Shown here: positions 61,999-64,000 of the stretch, one piece after another
How the letters are laid out: each line of letters opens with the position of its first letter
Numbering within the stretch: the stretch's first letter is position 1
Origin: Marinobacterium aestuarii
GTDB taxonomy: Bacteria > Pseudomonadota > Gammaproteobacteria > Pseudomonadales > Balneatricaceae
NCBI RefSeq assembly: GCF_001651805.1
Contig: NZ_CP015839.1
Span: 3,596,001-3,660,000 of the forward strand
Length of the DNA: 64,000 nucleotides
Reading direction: 5' to 3'
Notes under the pieces: model-generated
Told to the model about the DNA's origin: nothing
The model's database searches: none
Seen by the model: the letters and a program-made list of their open reading frames with translations, nothing else
Position numbers and translations under genes: made by a program

Positions 61999-63411
61999 CT
62001 AAAGCCCCGGCAACAGCAACTCAGGCAGGCGCCCCAGGGCTTCACTGCGACGCGTATCCCAGGGGTGCGCAAAACTGATCCGCAGGCAGTTGCGAAACTG
62101 ACCCGAAACCGAGAACAGCGGCCCAGGCGTAATCACCAGACCCTGACTCAGCGCCACCGGGTAGGCGCTGAGGGTGTCGACGGACTCCGGCAGCTCGAGC
62201 CAGACCGCCAAGCCCCCCTGGGGCGTACTGACTCGGATCTCGCCGGGCCAGGCATGCAGGGATGCAATCAAGCGGTCCCGCCGGGTGCGCAGCTCGCCGC
62301 GCTGACGCCGCAGGTGCGCGGCCAGGCTGCCGTCGCGCATGAAGTCCGCCAGCCCCTGCTGCAGGTAACGGCTGCTGGCCAGCTGAGTCACCAGCTTCAG
62401 GTGCAGGATGCGATCATGCCAGCGGCCACCGGCCACCCAGCCCAGGCGCAGGTCTCGGGACAGGGATTTTGAAAAGGAACTGCACAGAATGACACGGTCA
62501 CTCGTGTCCAGCGCTTTTAGCGGATCGGGCACCTGGGAAAAGGCCGTATCGGCGTAGATATCATCTTCGATAATCGCCAGATCGAACTGCTCAGCCAGCG
62601 CCAGCAGACGCTGGCGGGCCGACAGCGGCATCAATGCACCGCCCGGCGTGGCAAAGGCCGGCGATACCACGCAGGCCTTGATATCCCAGCGCTTGAGCAC
62701 CGCGTCAAGAGCATCGATATCGAGCCCGGTCTCGCTGGAGGTCGGCACTTCAACCACCTGCAACTCCAGCTGTTCGAGCAACTGCAGCACGCCATAAAAC
62801 CCGGGCGACTCCACCGCCACCACGTCGCCCTTGCGACAACAGGCCATCAGTGCCAGAAAGAGCGCGTGCTGGCACCCCGAGGTGATGCAAAGCTGCTCCG
62901 GCAGCACCTGCCAGCCGCGTCTGGCGGCATGCAGCGACAGTTGCTCGCGCAACGCCATATCACCGGCCGGCGCATCGTAGTACTGATGATCGTCGCCTTT
63001 CTGGCGTCGCAACGCCCGCCCGATGGCGCGGTTCAGCGCCACTATGCCCGGCGGCGAATCGCCGGCATGCAGATCCGGCAACAGATCAAAGGCTGCACTG
63101 CGACGCATGATATCGAGGAACAGCTCGCTCACCGTCACCGGGCGCGGCGCCTCTATCCGGGCCAGGCTGCGGGGTGTCTTGGCGGCATGGGGCAGCAAGG
63201 CCACGAAGTAACCGGCCTTGGGGCGCGCCTCGATCAACCCCTGGGCTTCAAGGCGCTGCAGGGCATGCTGCACGGTCGCCTTGGACAACCCCTGCTGCTC
63301 ACACAGGGCACGAATCGACGGCAACCGCTCCCCCAGGCGCCAGCGTTGCTCGGTAATGCCCTGGAGCAGCCAGTTTTCCAGCTGCTGATAGCGATACTCC
63401 GTCTGGGTCAC
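61999..63411 (-). CDS. MocR-family GntR/aminotransferase regulator
   Basis: A fused regulator: a GntR winged helix in residues 1-75 (LGERLPSIRALCEQQGLSKA, VQHALQRLEAQGLIEA) joined to a fold-type I aminotransferase domain with PLP-binding features ESPGFYG, IIEDDIYADTAFS and the PLP lysine in CSSFSKSLSRDLRLGW. The family often responds to PLP or amino compounds; the target genes are unknown, though ccoG is divergent. I choose the GTG at 63411 (VTQTEYRYQQ), which has AAGGA upstream; the frame is open to 63453. Confidence 0.85.
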   Translation of the reverse strand: MTQTEYRYQQLENWLLQGITEQRWRLGERLPSIRALCEQQGLSKATVQHALQRLEAQGLIEARPKAGYFVALLPHAAKTPRSLARIEAPRPVTVSELFLDIMRRSAAFDLLPDLHAGDSPPGIVALNRAIGRALRRQKGDDHQYYDAPAGDMALREQLSLHAARRGWQVLPEQLCITSGCQHALFLALMACCRKGDVVAVESPGFYGVLQLLEQLELQVVEVPTSSETGLDIDALDAVLKRWDIKACVVSPAFATPGGALMPLSARQRLLALAEQFDLAIIEDDIYADTAFSQVPDPLKALDTSDRVILCSSFSKSLSRDLRLGWVAGGRWHDRILHLKLVTQLASSRYLQQGLADFMRDGSLAAHLRRQRGELRTRRDRLIASLHAWPGEIRVSTPQGGLAVWLELPESVDTLSAYPVALSQGLVITPGPLFSVSGQFRNCLRISFAHPWDTRRSEALGRLPELLLPGL

Positions 63412-63577
63412 TCCATCATCCTTACTGTCGTTACGGCGGCACCCGGTCAGCACCGAACCCTCAGGATAAGCCCGGGCACCAGGAATCTGTACCTATTATC
63501 TTTAATTTTTTTATACCTGATCCTATTCGCAACACAAGGTTAATCTGCAGCCAATTTGAAACCTGCGGACGCCAGCC

Positions 63578-64000
63578 ATGGAACAGATCCCCGTTGTACA
63601 AGACTACACACCACCCTTTGCCCGGGATGGAAAGTTCCACGTGCGTCTCACCGAAGGGCGTTTCCAGAACTGGCGCCGACTCAGTACCTGGCCACTGATC
63701 GCACTCTTCTTCGGCCTGGCCTGGGTGCAGGTCAACGGCCAGCCCTGGCTGCTGTTCTCCTTCGAACAGCACCGCATTATCCTGTTTGGCAAGGCCCTGT
63801 CCTGGCATGATTTGCCGCTGCTGGCCGGCCTGATGATCGCCGGTGCCAGCCTGCTGTTCTTCCTCGCCGTCGCCTGGGGGCGTGTCTGGTGTGGCTTTGC
63901 CTGTCCGCAAAGTATCTGGACCTGGCTCTTTATCCGCATCGAACAGTTCACCGAAGGCCGAGCCAGCAAGCGGGCACGCCAGGAGGACCAGTCCCTGGGC
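63578..64000 (+). CDS. ccoG: Cytochrome c oxidase accessory protein CcoG (FixG/RdxA), partial
   Basis: The first 141 residues of CcoG, cut by the window end. The protein begins MEQIPVVQDYTPPFARDGKF, has membrane helices near 40-58 and 90-110, and shows the 4Fe-4S motif start WGRVWCGFACPQSIWTWLFI typical of CcoG, a ferredoxin-like membrane protein for copper reduction and cbb3 oxidase assembly. The rest of the gene, including further cysteine clusters, is outside the window. It is divergent from the MocR gene. Confidence 0.88.
   Translation, partial: MEQIPVVQDYTPPFARDGKFHVRLTEGRFQNWRRLSTWPLIALFFGLAWVQVNGQPWLLFSFEQHRIILFGKALSWHDLPLLAGLMIAGASLLFFLAVAWGRVWCGFACPQSIWTWLFIRIEQFTEGRASKRARQEDQSLG

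Noticed and set aside
63491-63527. Direct repeats around CCTATT in the MocR-ccoG gap as MocR sites
   Set aside because: The repeats are short and imperfect; MocR sites cannot be called from this alone.

Overview
The window reads as a stretch of chromosome from a GC-rich, probably marine, gammaproteobacterium. An Oceanospirillales or Marinobacterium-like host is my inference from gene content: a C-P lyase operon, TRAP transporters, pspF/pspABC, cysI with a DUF934 partner, and ccoG. No rRNA or tRNA gene, CRISPR array or prophage was seen. Most of the sequence is ordinary chromosomal coding; the intergenic stretches are noticeably AT-rich.

Layout. 0-1.2 kb: an EAL-domain c-di-GMP phosphodiesterase. 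1.3-12 kb: a compact phosphonate operon, phnCDEFGHIJKLMN plus phnP, without phnO. 12-19 kb: a membrane protein of unknown function, a FadR-type regulator divergent from a glutaryl-CoA dehydrogenase/CoA-transferase/SDR set, nnrU, and an Old Yellow Enzyme operon behind two TetR-type operators. 19.2-28.7 kb: a mirror-image sugar module, with binding protein, isomerase/epimerase and Gfo/Idh/MocA dehydrogenase on the left arm, two convergent LacI regulators in the middle, and dehydrogenase, isomerase/epimerase and binding protein on the right arm. The two isomerases are almost identical in DNA, while the other arm genes have diverged. 28.7-36.4 kb: an AT-rich gene-free stretch, then a di-haem cytochrome c lipoprotein, a GMC flavoprotein and a membrane patatin. 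36.4-46.5 kb: a sugar-acid catabolic cluster (two unrelated dehydratases, SDR dehydrogenase, FAH-family hydrolase, a TRAP transporter with two near-identical binding proteins) with a LacI regulator and four matching operators.

46.8-50.4 kb: an ahpF remnant, then pspF divergent from pspABC with a sigma-54 promoter, and an ABM-domain membrane protein. 50.8-54.35 kb: an IS3-family element whose orfB is split by a complete group II intron; the two exons rejoin in frame. 54.4-64 kb: a CehA/McbA-type PHP metallohydrolase, a TetR regulator divergent from a trpB-trpA pair, cysI with its DUF934 partner, a MocR regulator, and the start of ccoG, which runs off the window.

The most interesting parts are the mirror-image module with its homogenised isomerase pair, the two LacI regulons whose operators can be read directly, the group II intron nested in the insertion sequence, and the cytochrome/GMC/patatin trio, for which I know no described function.
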